In this document: positions 6,328 to 6,404 of the stretch, one piece after another
Layout of the letters: each line of letters opens with the position of its first letter
Position numbering within the stretch: the stretch's first letter is position 1
From: Acidobacteriota bacterium
Lineage (GTDB): Bacteria; Acidobacteriota; Vicinamibacteria; Vicinamibacterales; UBA823
Assembly (NCBI GenBank): GCA_003509065.1
Contig: DODG01000383.1
Coordinates: 1 to 6,404 of the forward strand
DNA: 6,404 nt
Reading direction: 5' to 3'
The notes under the pieces: generated by a model
What the model was told of the DNA's origin: nothing
What the model saw: the letters and a program-made list of their open reading frames with translations, nothing else
Database searches by the model: none
Made by a program: the position numbers and the translations under genes

Positions 6328-6404
6328 GATAGTGTTAGCCTAAAATTTAATTGTCCCAATTCTATCAGCACCGTGACAGCGCATTACTTGTTGAGAAGTA
6401 TTAT

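Noticed and set aside
6384..6404. Possible 3' end of an upstream minus-strand gene stopping at 6386-6384
   Set aside because: Only six sense codons are visible before the stop, too few to call a gene, although a binding-protein gene would be expected about here.

Overview
The window looks like chromosomal DNA from a Gram-negative bacterium, probably a proteobacterium. By eye its base composition is moderate, with AT-rich spacers between dense genes. The proteobacterial assignment is an inference from protein style (Dpp/Opp-type transporter, CocE/NonD hydrolase, HalD/BesD-like oxygenase start). No RNA gene, mobile element or CRISPR array is visible.

Layout, left to right. (1) Positions 1-206, minus strand: the first 68 codons of a gene that runs off the left edge. 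Its pattern resembles the N-terminus of phytanoyl-CoA dioxygenase-like / HalD/BesD-type 2OG-Fe(II) oxygenases. (2) Positions 207-400: an AT-rich divergent spacer with a weak promoter candidate in each direction. (3) Positions 401-2437, plus strand: a complete 678-residue CocE/NonD-family serine hydrolase with an intact Ser-Asp-His triad and no signal peptide. (4) Positions 2438-2585: a convergent spacer with two small inverted repeats but no convincing intrinsic terminator. (5) Positions 2586-6327, minus strand: a tight four-gene operon in the order dppB-dppC-dppD-dppF, encoding two permeases and two ATPases of a peptide/nickel-type (PepT family) ABC importer. (6) Positions 6328-6404: a short leader upstream of dppB, cut by the right edge. 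The substrate-binding protein is not in the window and may lie just beyond that edge.

How the genes may work together: the importer would bring in a small peptide, amide or ester, and the cytoplasmic CocE/NonD enzyme could hydrolyse its acyl or amide bond. The divergent oxygenase could act in the same pathway. This is inferred from adjacency and enzyme type only, and the hydrolase is not in the same transcription unit as either neighbour. The genes belong to known families. I see no evidence of a wholly new system. The most useful leads are the truncated oxygenase gene at the left edge and the linkage of hydrolase, importer and possible oxygenase.
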